Below, one piece after another: positions 27,297-36,100 of a stretch of DNA of 40,829 nt (position 1 is its first letter; every line of letters starts with the position of its first letter). The notes beneath the pieces were generated by a model. The model was not told the origin of the DNA. It did not search any database and saw only the letters and a list, made by a program, of their open reading frames with translations. The DNA lies in the NCBI GenBank assembly GCA_024690265.1, contig JAILCW010000087.1, forward strand, positions 1 to 40,829, read 5' to 3'. Origin of the DNA: Lachnospiraceae bacterium. Its GTDB lineage: Bacteria; Bacillota; Clostridia; Lachnospirales; Lachnospiraceae. A program made the translations under genes and the position numbers.

Positions 27297-28352
27297 TTAC
27301 AAGCTGGCCATGATGCCCAACAGTGGGAACATAACGGATAGCAAAATAATACCTACAATAACGGACAGAACAATGATTAATGCCGGCTCTAATACCGCCA
27401 GACGATTGTTAATCTTGTTATCGATGTCTTCCTGATACAAATCGGAAATCTGGCTCATTACCTGGTCTAAGGCACCGGTCTTGTTACCGATGGAAGTCAT
27501 ACGGGAGTATACGCCACCGAAGATACCAACTTCCTTTAGGGCATCTGCCATGGTAAGACCTTCCATCATCTTGGTGTTACATTCTGTAAGCTCCTTTTTG
27601 AATGTCGGGTCTTCACTTAATTCACTAACCAGCTCAAAGCACTGGTCCGGAGTTAGACCACTTCGAAGCGTGATGGCCATACCACCTGCAAAGTGGCAAG
27701 CGTTGATGCGATTGTTCAGCTCACGGAAGAACTTGAACTTGTTCAGGAAGCTGTGGCTCATCTGTCGACCCTTTTCGGTGCGGGCACCAAGGAATGCAAT
27801 TACCAACAAAACAGCCAGAATCAGAATCAATGCCATGGAATAACGACCAATGGCGGTTCCTACATTCAACAAGCCTGCTGCAAAACCGGTCATCTCGGTA
27901 CCTAACTGCTGGAATACCTGATTGAAGATAGGCATAACCTTGACCAATAGAATGAGGATAACGATGATAATCATGCCGGCCATAATGAACGGATAAATCA
28001 AAGCATTTTGAATGGAAACACGAATGCTTTCTTCACGCTCATAGTGCTCCTGCAGAGATACCATAACTTCGTCTAAGTTACCGGTCTGCTCACCGATGCG
28101 AACCATGTGCAACATGTAATTCGGGAAAAGTCCGGTGTTTTGCATGGATTCGAACAGGCTGCCGTTTTGTAACATATCGTTTTTGATGGCATCTAAGATA
28201 GCCCGATCCTCTTCAGTGGAGTTGTCATCCTTCATCATATCGATACCTTCCAGAGAGGAGATACCGGACTTAAGGATGAGGGCCATTTGTCCACAGAAGT
28301 AGGACAGTTCATTATTGTCGAGTTTTCTTCCGATTTTCTTTTCTTGTTCCAT
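27297..28352 (-). CDS. pilC: PilC/GspF-type platform protein
   Basis: 'MVRIGEQTGNLDEVMVSLQEHYEREESIR', 'SIGNKTGALDQVMSQISDLYQEDIDNKINNRLAVLEPALIIVLSVIVGIILLSVMFPLL' typical of T2SSF. Confidence 0.92.
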   Translation of the reverse strand: MEQEKKIGRKLDNNELSYFCGQMALILKSGISSLEGIDMMKDDNSTEEDRAILDAIKNDMLQNGSLFESMQNTGLFPNYMLHMVRIGEQTGNLDEVMVSLQEHYEREESIRVSIQNALIYPFIMAGMIIIVILILLVKVMPIFNQVFQQLGTEMTGFAAGLLNVGTAIGRYSMALILILAVLLVIAFLGARTEKGRQMSHSFLNKFKFFRELNNRINACHFAGGMAITLRSGLTPDQCFELVSELSEDPTFKKELTECNTKMMEGLTMADALKEVGIFGGVYSRMTSIGNKTGALDQVMSQISDLYQEDIDNKINNRLAVLEPALIIVLSVIVGIILLSVMFPLLGIMASL

Positions 28353-28390
28353 ATATAACTCCCTTTAGTTATGCTTGAAATCCAACAGAA

Positions 28391-29398
28391 TTAGTAATTA
28401 TATTTTACGGTGTAATTGCTACCGTCGCCAACGTATTCCTTAATGGCGGAACTGCTGTTGGCTTTATTGGCGGCAAGAGTAGGATCCATCAGGGACCAGG
28501 TGCTGCCGTCAAATTGAATAATGTTATCAACCCAACCAATTTCATCCAGGTAAACGCTAATCCATGCATGGTAGGCTGTTCCGGAGTATCCAACTACTAG
28601 CTTGGTAGGAACACCTTGGGAACGAAGCAGGGCACTCATCAGAGATGCATAGTCAAAACAGATGCCCTTTTTGGAAGCCAACGTTGATGCAGGATCCGGA
28701 ATGTAATTGGTTCCGATATTAGCGGCCAATTCCTCGTCATAAGTTACGTTATCAATTACGTAATTGTAGACGTTGGTGACATAGCCCAAATCATCTGCAG
28801 ACTTGTCGGATAACTGTACACCCAAGGTTGTAGTACTGGAGGATGCAGTATAGTCCACGTATTGGTTCGGATACAAAAACGGTCGAAACTCATCGTTGAT
28901 GGATACGGAAATGTTGTCGGAGTATCCCAGCGAATACATATTGTCGGATACATGCTCTAACACATCCACCTTGTAGGAACCGCTACCGCCGGTCAGAGGA
29001 AATACACGAGGTGCTCCGAGATTCAGCGGATACGGATACATGGTGCCATCCGGGTAAGTGATTTGAACCTGAACCTTGTCTGCACCGCCGGTATAAGTCA
29101 GTGTCAGATAACCCTCCGAGGTATTGGAAATATCCAAGGAAATGGTTTCGTTCCCGAGGACTTCCTGGCCTGGTGCTTCCGGCATGAGAAAGTCATGTAC
29201 TGTGGCTCGCCCGCCTTCTTCTACAACGGCAGAAGATGTGGAGGAAGTAGATGCAGAGCTGTTTTCGGAACTACTGCTGCTGGGAAGAGGGAAACCTCCG
29301 CCACCACCATCATCGGAACCGCAGCCTCCCAGGATTAATCCCGCACTCAGGAGACATACCGCCATGAGTTTTTGCATAAGAATGGTTTGTTTTTTCAT
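28391..29398 (-). CDS. Transglutaminase-like lipoprotein
   Basis: Lipobox LILGGC; Cys-His-Asp triad 'KGICFDYASLMSALLRSQGVPTKLVVG...YHAWISV...WSLMDPTLA'. Confidence 0.88.
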   Translation of the reverse strand: MKKQTILMQKLMAVCLLSAGLILGGCGSDDGGGGGFPLPSSSSSENSSASTSSTSSAVVEEGGRATVHDFLMPEAPGQEVLGNETISLDISNTSEGYLTLTYTGGADKVQVQITYPDGTMYPYPLNLGAPRVFPLTGGSGSYKVDVLEHVSDNMYSLGYSDNISVSINDEFRPFLYPNQYVDYTASSSTTTLGVQLSDKSADDLGYVTNVYNYVIDNVTYDEELAANIGTNYIPDPASTLASKKGICFDYASLMSALLRSQGVPTKLVVGYSGTAYHAWISVYLDEIGWVDNIIQFDGSTWSLMDPTLAANKANSSSAIKEYVGDGSNYTVKYNY

Positions 29399-29412
29399 AA
29401 TCTAGTTCTCTC

Positions 29413-30456
29413 TTAATCGTGGGATAGCAGCAGGTGTAAACGATTGCCTGCCATATCCGGAATAACAATATCAATATTGCCACCGGGATAATCAAAGGAA
29501 AATGATTCCTGGTCCTCGGTAATATTCGTCGTAATGGAAAGTCGCTCCCCAGTCAGGGTCATAATGCTGACGTTATCGTAGTCCACACCACTGCCTGCAT
29601 CGTCGACCACCAGGGTTACCACGCCGGAGCGCAGATGGGATTCCGTTACCTGCGGTGCTTCACGGTCCACTTCGGTTACGGTTAGCTGCTGCTGTCTGGT
29701 GGTGTTATTAAAATAGGTGACGCACACATCCATTTCACCGTTGGTTGTGGGCTTGATGTCAAAAAGACTTCGACTGTCCTGAGTCACCGGCATCATCTGG
29801 CTATCTATTTGGGCAACTACGGACTTGACCCGAATCAGGCTGCTGACATTGACATGGTAGGTCACGATCCCATGCTCCACTTCCTCGGATATATGGAAGT
29901 TGGGCGAAATAAACCATAGTGGGGATGCACAAATAAATGCAATCACCACAATCAATGCCAATCGCTGTACATGCAACTGGTTCAGTCGGTATTCATGGAA
30001 CTCAGCCAGCGAATCCAGCGGAAGGGTGTTGGGCTCTTTTCCAATTTCAAAAAACAGGTATTCCAACATTTGGCCGGCAATGTCCATCTTCATGCGAGGT
30101 GCTTTATGCCCAAAAATCTTACGACGCATCCGCGGTGTATTTGTCGGCAGGGCAACTACAGAGTTCCACTTGTCCGGATCTTGCTTACGAAGGGACAACA
30201 GCAGGTGCTTTTCTTCGATGTTGCGCAACCAAGCATGAAAACTACGTGGTGACAGCATCTGATCCAATGTGGTAAATGCCTCGGCATAGGTGTCGGTCAC
30301 AATGTCCTGGGTTAGATATTCACTTTGTGTGTAGTAGTATGCCCGCTGATAAAGCTTCTGGTAAGTGGCAACGTAGAGAATCGCGTATGCGTTGGAATCT
30401 CCACCGAGGGCTTCCTCTATCAGACGCTTATAGTAGGCGGCTCTGCCTCTATCCAT
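29413..30456 (-). CDS. Sigma-70 region-2-like domain fused to a TM segment and extracytoplasmic domain
   Basis: N-terminus 'DSNAYAILYVATYQKLYQRAYYYTQSEYLTQDIVTDTYAEAFTTLDQM...SFHAWLRNI' resembles ECF sigma region 2; TM 'LALIVVIAFICASPLWFI'; Ig-like C-terminus. No recognisable region 4. Confidence 0.6.
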   Translation of the reverse strand: MDRGRAAYYKRLIEEALGGDSNAYAILYVATYQKLYQRAYYYTQSEYLTQDIVTDTYAEAFTTLDQMLSPRSFHAWLRNIEEKHLLLSLRKQDPDKWNSVVALPTNTPRMRRKIFGHKAPRMKMDIAGQMLEYLFFEIGKEPNTLPLDSLAEFHEYRLNQLHVQRLALIVVIAFICASPLWFISPNFHISEEVEHGIVTYHVNVSSLIRVKSVVAQIDSQMMPVTQDSRSLFDIKPTTNGEMDVCVTYFNNTTRQQQLTVTEVDREAPQVTESHLRSGVVTLVVDDAGSGVDYDNVSIMTLTGERLSITTNITEDQESFSFDYPGGNIDIVIPDMAGNRLHLLLSHD

Positions 30457-30457
30457 G

Positions 30458-31195
30458 CTACGTCTCCTCTAATGTTGAAGCCTCCGTTGTTTCATCATCA
30501 CGATACAGAGACTTTACCATCTCCAAACGACGATTGGAGAGAGCAACCAGCTCTGTAATCTGTTTCACGTGCTGCTCATGAAAAGCCATGCCATAGGAAT
30601 AGGTCATACGAGGATTCTGTGGGTCACCATTGTGATCCATGACTTTTTGGTCAATGCGTGCCAGAAACTCATCCATAATTTCCCGGCTGGAATCCTCGAA
30701 GATTGCCAGAAATCGATTACCTCCGTTACGTCCAACGAAACAGGTATTTACGGATGCCATTTTAAGAATGATGGAAAAATTGCGAATCTGACGATTACCC
30801 GCCATACGGTTATAGTTGCGGTTGGTCTCTTCTAAGCTGGTCAATTCAAACATAATGCATCCCATATCCGGTGGTAACGGTTGGTCGATGTACTGCTCAA
30901 TCAATTCGTCACAGCCATTGCGGTTGGCAATCTTGGCCAGAGGATCGGAGTGAGCGGCATAATCCAAAGCGCGATAGTCACGCTTCTGGGTAATGTACAT
31001 AGAAAAATCGATAAAGATAAATAAAAATGAGAAAAACAGGCATATCCATAGAAGGACAGAAAACAGACGGACAGAATGACTGATGGCGATGGATGGTGCA
31101 ACGTCATCATCGGTTACAATTAAAAGAAAGCAAACGATGGCCAGTGCTGTAAAGATAAACAATTGAACCGTCTTAAGAATGTCCAACTTTTTCAT
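30458..31195 (-). CDS. Two-TM degenerate GGDEF-like protein
   Basis: 'DYAAHSDPLAKIANRNGCDELI' (cf. D.LT...NR), but the active-site loop is 'RNGGNRFLAIF' rather than GG[DE]EF. Confidence 0.75.
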   Translation of the reverse strand: MKKLDILKTVQLFIFTALAIVCFLLIVTDDDVAPSIAISHSVRLFSVLLWICLFFSFLFIFIDFSMYITQKRDYRALDYAAHSDPLAKIANRNGCDELIEQYIDQPLPPDMGCIMFELTSLEETNRNYNRMAGNRQIRNFSIILKMASVNTCFVGRNGGNRFLAIFEDSSREIMDEFLARIDQKVMDHNGDPQNPRMTYSYGMAFHEQHVKQITELVALSNRRLEMVKSLYRDDETTEASTLEET

Positions 31196-31227
31196 AAAAA
31201 CCTCCCCGTCAATATGAAAAACGATGT

Positions 31228-31938
31228 CTACTTGTGACTGCGATAATCCTGTATCTTTTGGCTAATCTGTGATAACTCACGAATCTTCACCGGGAACTGC
31301 TGTCCATCCGTAAGGATGCACACCCCGTCCTCGATGCGGTCAATATAGTCCATGTTAACGACGACTCCCTTGTTGATGGCAAGGAAACGTTCGTCCTGTT
31401 CCAACTCATCCATAAACTGAACCAGGGTATTGCGGGATTGAAACTCCTCGTCGTCCATATTCGTAATAATCAGATAGTGGCCCTGAGTCGTAATGGAAGT
31501 GATGTCACTGCGCTTCAAGGTATACTTCTGACGATTCACAGAAATGGTGACATAGTGTTCTACCTCTGGCAACACACGGGTGGCGTCAGATAATAATTGA
31601 TTGATTCGATCGGGCTTGGGAGGCTTGACGATGTAATCGAAGGCGTGCAATGTAAATGCCTGTGGCATGTTGTCTACACTGGTGGTGCAGAAGATAATCA
31701 TGACCTCCGGCTCCTTGACACGGATGGCTTCTGCAACCTCGATTCCGGTGATATCCCCCATGTAGATGTCGAGAAAGACGATGGTATATCGGCCGGGCTG
31801 GAATTCACGAATGAATGCCTGCGAATCGGTATAATAACTGGTGGCAATCTCTACGTTGTGTTCTGTGGCATAGCCACGAATCAACGCCTGCAACTGCATG
31901 CAGCTAATCTTTTCGTCGTCAACAATTACGATGTTCAT
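31228..31938 (-). CDS. LytTR-family response regulator
   Basis: Receiver 'MNIVIVDDEKIS...IVFLDIYMGDITGIEVA' plus LytTR 'RSDITSITTQGHYLIITNMDDEEF...RFLAINKGVVVNMDYIDRIE'. Confidence 0.92.
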   Translation of the reverse strand: MNIVIVDDEKISCMQLQALIRGYATEHNVEIATSYYTDSQAFIREFQPGRYTIVFLDIYMGDITGIEVAEAIRVKEPEVMIIFCTTSVDNMPQAFTLHAFDYIVKPPKPDRINQLLSDATRVLPEVEHYVTISVNRQKYTLKRSDITSITTQGHYLIITNMDDEEFQSRNTLVQFMDELEQDERFLAINKGVVVNMDYIDRIEDGVCILTDGQQFPVKIRELSQISQKIQDYRSHK

Positions 31939-32129
31939 AAGTCCCCATTACTCCGTTTCGAGTCTTATAATAAGTATATCCTTCTCCAAATTATACCTCT
32001 ATTTTATTAAAGTGCCCTATGGAAGTCAACGCATTCATCCCATTGGACAGGTGGATAAAAACATGGATATTGCAATCTTTTTCACATAGGGGGATAATTA
32101 GAAAAAGAGATTACTATGAGGGAACACTT

Positions 32130-32645
32130 ATGCCGTTGACATCACATCGTAAGGATCCAATTTATCAAAAATACAAGTCCGGAGAGCAGAACCTATTTAC
32201 GCTGGTACTTTTGTTGGTAGCGGTGTTACTTGTTCTGTTTTTTTTGTTGCAATTCGTATTTGGCAGTTCCAGGGTAGAAGGACAGTCCATGGACCCTACC
32301 CTAGTGGACGGACAGACCATCTTTTTTACCAGAATTCATCCTTCCTACCGTGTGGGAGATATTGTCTGCATCAGCATGCCGAATGGCGACAATTACGTAA
32401 AACGTGTGGTGGCGGTTCCGGAAAATGTGGTAGAATTAAAGGATGGAACGCTCTATGTCAATGGAGAAGCACAGACTTCCTATGGTCACGGTTCGACGGC
32501 AGCCCAAGAGGCTAGCATTACCTATCCTTATACCGTAGAGAAGAATAAGTATTTTGTATTAGGAGATAATCGAGAACATTCCGTAGATTCTCGTAGTTTT
32601 GGTGCAGTATACCGAGGCCAGATTCTCGGACGAGTGATACATTGA
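32130..32645 (+). CDS. lepB: Signal peptidase I
   Basis: 'VEGQSMDPTLVDGQTIFFTR', 'GDIVCISMPNGDNYVKRVVAVPENVVELKDGTLYVNG', 'YFVLGDNREHSVDSRSFG'. Confidence 0.92.
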   Translation: MPLTSHRKDPIYQKYKSGEQNLFTLVLLLVAVLLVLFFLLQFVFGSSRVEGQSMDPTLVDGQTIFFTRIHPSYRVGDIVCISMPNGDNYVKRVVAVPENVVELKDGTLYVNGEAQTSYGHGSTAAQEASITYPYTVEKNKYFVLGDNREHSVDSRSFGAVYRGQILGRVIH

Positions 32646-32662
32646 CCCTGCGGAGGGAATTT

Positions 32663-35278
32663 ATGAAGGCGATAGCACTAAGAACCGACAATCGAATAGA
32701 CCCTATGGGTATCGATAATACGCGACCGGTGTTTCGCTGGGCGTGTGAGGGCGGTATCTATCAGAAGTCTTATCAGGTCACGGTATGGGATGAGGACAAT
32801 GGCGATGCCTTGATCTTTGATTCCGGTTGTGTTGTGACCAGGGACTCTTTTTGTGCTTTTGAGGGGACGCTTCAGTCCTTACATCGTTATCGCTGGGTGG
32901 TTACGCTGACGGATGAGCAGGACCGACAGATGTCCTCGGATGCAGCTCATTTTGAAATGGGAATTTTGATGCCGACTGAGTGGAAGGCTCGCTGGATTTC
33001 CGGTGTGGGGACTTCAACCTTGGATCGACTTCCGGCAGATTATTATCGTGCTCATTTTTCGTTGCACGGCAAGGTGGTTCGTGCGCGGCTCTACGCGTCT
33101 GCCCTTGGCGTCTATTATGTTCGAATCAATGACAAACGTTTATCAGGAACTTTATCCCCCGGATTTACCAACTACAATAAGCGTGTATATTATCAGACCT
33201 ATGATATTTCCAAGTTCCTTTTAGATGAGAATGATTGGGAAATCGTGGTAGGTGATGGCTGGTACAAAGGCAAAATCGGTCGTCATAACAGCGAGGGATT
33301 CTTTGGTGGCCAAACCATGACCATTGGAGAAATTGTGCTGACCTATGAGGATGGCTCAAAGGAAATCCTGGGCACCGGTGCACATTTTGACTGGTGCAAT
33401 GATGGCCCAATTCGCTATAACGATATGAAGGATGGCCAGTTGTTTGATGCACGTATGATTCCTACTTATGGTATGAAGGCGATTGAACAGAAGCCGGATG
33501 TGGAATTGTATGCTCAGGTGGGGCCTATGGTTACGGAGCATGAGGCCTTTGCGCCTCAGATTACCCAGAGTAACCTCGAGAAAACCATTCTGGATTTTGG
33601 CCAGAATATGGCGGGATATATTCGCTTCCGTATTCGTGGGGAGTTTGGACAGGAAGTATCCTTCCGGATGTGCGAGACTCTGGATGAGAATGGCGACTAC
33701 AGTGACAGTACCTTTTCCTTTGAACAGCCCAATCACCAGAAGCTGGATTATATCTGCAGCGGTATTGAAGAAGATTATCAACCGGAGTTTTACTACTGCG
33801 GATTCCGTTATGTCGTGGTGGAAGGCTGGCGTGATATCAAGCCGGAGAATATTCGCGCCATTGCGGTGTACTCCGATTTGGATTATTCCGGGCTGTATTT
33901 TAACACCTCGGACAAGCGGTTGAATCAATGGTTCTATAACGCCAGATGGACCATGAAGAGCAATTTTGTCAGCGTGCCGACGGACAATGCGGCAGGCAGC
34001 AGAAGTGCTCGTACCGGTGATGCCTATGTATTTTTGGAGGCCGCCAGCTTATTGGCGGATACGGCTCCTTTTTACGATAAGTGGATGCGAGATATTGCAG
34101 ACGAACAGCGCAATGACGGTCGTATCAATAATTTCTGTCCGAATGATTGCAACCAGGAGGACCGTGAGGCAATTAACGGTGCCGTTGGATGGGCAGATGT
34201 GGCAGTAGCTATTTGCTATCGGATGTGGCAGGTATATGGTAATCCATGCCTAGCAGATAAGTATCGTGATGTTCTTCACCGTTGGAAAGATTATGTGGTA
34301 AAGTGCGGATTGGACAAGGCGATTTATCATTTGCCCAAGAATCACCCATTACAGCGCAAGGTCATGACCTGTTTGCTTCGCCCCTCACCATTCAATCAGT
34401 ATATTGTGGAATCCGGTATGCAGTGGGGTGAATGGTCCGATCCGGAGGGTGAGGATGCACTGGGTGAGGATGCAGTTGTGATTCGCCCAAGGCAGGAATT
34501 GAATGCGGCCATTACCACCAATTCCATGAATCAAATGGGTGAACTTATGGAAGAACTGGAAGAATACGATGATTCCGACGAATGTTATGAGGTGGCCTAT
34601 GGTGCCAGTAGGGCTTATCGTTACCATTATTTGAGTGAAAATCATCACCACATGGAACAGAAGCGTCAGGCGCCGCTGATTCGTGCGTTGAAGTATGGAT
34701 TGGCAGAGCAAGCTGCAGAACGTGCAATTATCGCCAGAGACCTAAATAACATGCTGTCAGAGAACCAGTATCGCGTTGGTACCGGCTTTTATTCAACGCC
34801 TTATGTATTGCAGGTTTTGGCAGAGTTTGGCTTTGAAGACACGGCTTACAAGGTCTTGTTGAATGATGCATCACCAGGCTGGATGCGGCAAATCTCTCAG
34901 GGAGCAACCACCGCCTGGGAACGGTTTGTGGGCTATGATGACATGGGCAAACCATTGAATCGTTCCATGAACCATTGTGGATCGGCAGCAGCTATCCTGT
35001 TTGCTATTGAGGATATTGCAGGAGTGCATGTGGTATCTCCCCAAATGTTTCGGATTGCTCCGATTCCAGGCGGACCTTTGGAATTCTGTGATTTGGAGTA
35101 TAACAGCCCTTATGGCATGGTGAAGGTTCATTGGGAAAAGACCGCCCATGGCTATGCCTTTGAATTTGAAATTCCATCCAACACAGAGGCAATGATTGAA
35201 CTATTGGATGGACAGCAATATCACGTGACTGCTGGGATACATAAGTATTCTTATGATTTGGATAAGAAACTCTACTAA
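32663..35278 (+). CDS. GH78 alpha-L-rhamnosidase-family protein
   Basis: GH78-like modular layout; 'WNARWTMKSNFVSVPTDNAAGSRSARTGDAYVFLEAASLL', 'GATTAWERF', 'SMNHCGSAAAILFAIEDIAGV'; RBS cggaggg. Confidence 0.8.
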   Translation: MKAIALRTDNRIDPMGIDNTRPVFRWACEGGIYQKSYQVTVWDEDNGDALIFDSGCVVTRDSFCAFEGTLQSLHRYRWVVTLTDEQDRQMSSDAAHFEMGILMPTEWKARWISGVGTSTLDRLPADYYRAHFSLHGKVVRARLYASALGVYYVRINDKRLSGTLSPGFTNYNKRVYYQTYDISKFLLDENDWEIVVGDGWYKGKIGRHNSEGFFGGQTMTIGEIVLTYEDGSKEILGTGAHFDWCNDGPIRYNDMKDGQLFDARMIPTYGMKAIEQKPDVELYAQVGPMVTEHEAFAPQITQSNLEKTILDFGQNMAGYIRFRIRGEFGQEVSFRMCETLDENGDYSDSTFSFEQPNHQKLDYICSGIEEDYQPEFYYCGFRYVVVEGWRDIKPENIRAIAVYSDLDYSGLYFNTSDKRLNQWFYNARWTMKSNFVSVPTDNAAGSRSARTGDAYVFLEAASLLADTAPFYDKWMRDIADEQRNDGRINNFCPNDCNQEDREAINGAVGWADVAVAICYRMWQVYGNPCLADKYRDVLHRWKDYVVKCGLDKAIYHLPKNHPLQRKVMTCLLRPSPFNQYIVESGMQWGEWSDPEGEDALGEDAVVIRPRQELNAAITTNSMNQMGELMEELEEYDDSDECYEVAYGASRAYRYHYLSENHHHMEQKRQAPLIRALKYGLAEQAAERAIIARDLNNMLSENQYRVGTGFYSTPYVLQVLAEFGFEDTAYKVLLNDASPGWMRQISQGATTAWERFVGYDDMGKPLNRSMNHCGSAAAILFAIEDIAGVHVVSPQMFRIAPIPGGPLEFCDLEYNSPYGMVKVHWEKTAHGYAFEFEIPSNTEAMIELLDGQQYHVTAGIHKYSYDLDKKLY

Positions 35279-35324
35279 TTTTTTTCTTGCCAATCTCGGG
35301 AGACTTCCTTACAATTACATTCGT

Positions 35325-35357
35325 GGGGAGAATGATGAGTGCATTCTCCCTGTTTTA
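35325..35357 (+). terminator. Intrinsic terminator after the GH78 gene
   Basis: GGGAGAATG-atgagtg-CATTCTCCC followed by TGTTTT. Confidence 0.75.
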
Positions 35358-35389
35358 CTATTTATTATTTATGTTGGAGGCGGACTTGC

Positions 35390-35881
35390 ATGGACTTGCG
35401 TAAGGCGATGGTCAATGATTTGCCGGAGATGTTGGATATTTATAATTATGAGGTTGAGAATACGAATGTAACCTTTACCTTGATTCCCATGAGCATGGAG
35501 GATGGTAAGCGCTGGTTGTTTGACCACAATATTCGTAATCATCCCATGATTGTTGCAGAAGAGGGCGGCGTGGTAATTGGCTATGGTAGTTTATCTGCTT
35601 ATCGCAGCCACGAAGCTTATGATTCTACGGTTGAGCTTAGTGTGTATGTTCATCGTGACCATCGTAAGGACGGCGTTGGACGCAAGATTATGGAAGAGTT
35701 GATTCGCCTTGCCAAGGCAGATGACAAGACTCATGCCATTGTTTCTGTGATTACCGCAGACAACGAAGTGAGTATCCGGCTTCACGAGAAACTGGGATTT
35801 TCCTGCAGTGGTACCTTGCATGAATGTGGGCTCAAGTTTGGAAAGTATCACAGTGTTGTGAACTATGAGATGATTGTTTAA
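35390..35881 (+). CDS. GNAT-family N-acetyltransferase (phosphinothricin acetyltransferase-like)
   Basis: 'MDLRKAMVNDLPEMLDIYNYEVENTNVTF', 'VELSVYVHRDHRKDGVGRKIMEELI', 'LHEKLGFSCSGTLHECG'. Confidence 0.88.
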   Translation: MDLRKAMVNDLPEMLDIYNYEVENTNVTFTLIPMSMEDGKRWLFDHNIRNHPMIVAEEGGVVIGYGSLSAYRSHEAYDSTVELSVYVHRDHRKDGVGRKIMEELIRLAKADDKTHAIVSVITADNEVSIRLHEKLGFSCSGTLHECGLKFGKYHSVVNYEMIV

Positions 35882-35899
35882 AATTGGTGAAAATGTTGA

Positions 35900-35934
35900 A
35901 AACCCCGACGAAACTGTTTCGTCGGGGTTTCTTT
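35900..35934 (+). terminator. Intrinsic terminator
   Basis: AACCCCGACGAAAC-tg-TTTCGTCGGGGTTTCTTT. Confidence 0.85.
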
Positions 35935-35985
35935 ATGTACGAATTGCACGAATACAATTTATGGGTTTTGTATATTTTAAAATAC

Positions 35986-36003
35986 ATGATAATTTTTTAA
36001 CAA
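35986..36003. promoter_or_regulatory. Candidate Rex (NADH/NAD+ redox repressor) operator upstream of pflB
   Basis: ATGATAATTTTTTAACAA agrees at 12 of 14 specified positions with the Rex consensus TTGTTAANNNNTTAACAA. Confidence 0.5.
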
Positions 36004-36010
36004 AATGACG

Positions 36011-36040
36011 TTGACACCTATTGGGATTGTCACGTATACT
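36011..36040 (+). promoter_or_regulatory. pflB promoter
   Basis: TTGACA (36011-36016), 18 nt, TATACT (36035-36040). Confidence 0.65.
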
Positions 36041-36100
36041 ATTTGACGTAGAGTTAGATTAGGCTAACGTATATTGTATACCAATTTTTAGGAGGATATT

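Noticed and set aside
35971-35990. TGTATATTTTAAAATACATGA near-palindrome upstream of pflB
   Set aside because: Off-register palindrome in AT-rich DNA; weaker than the Rex-like site that overlaps its right end.
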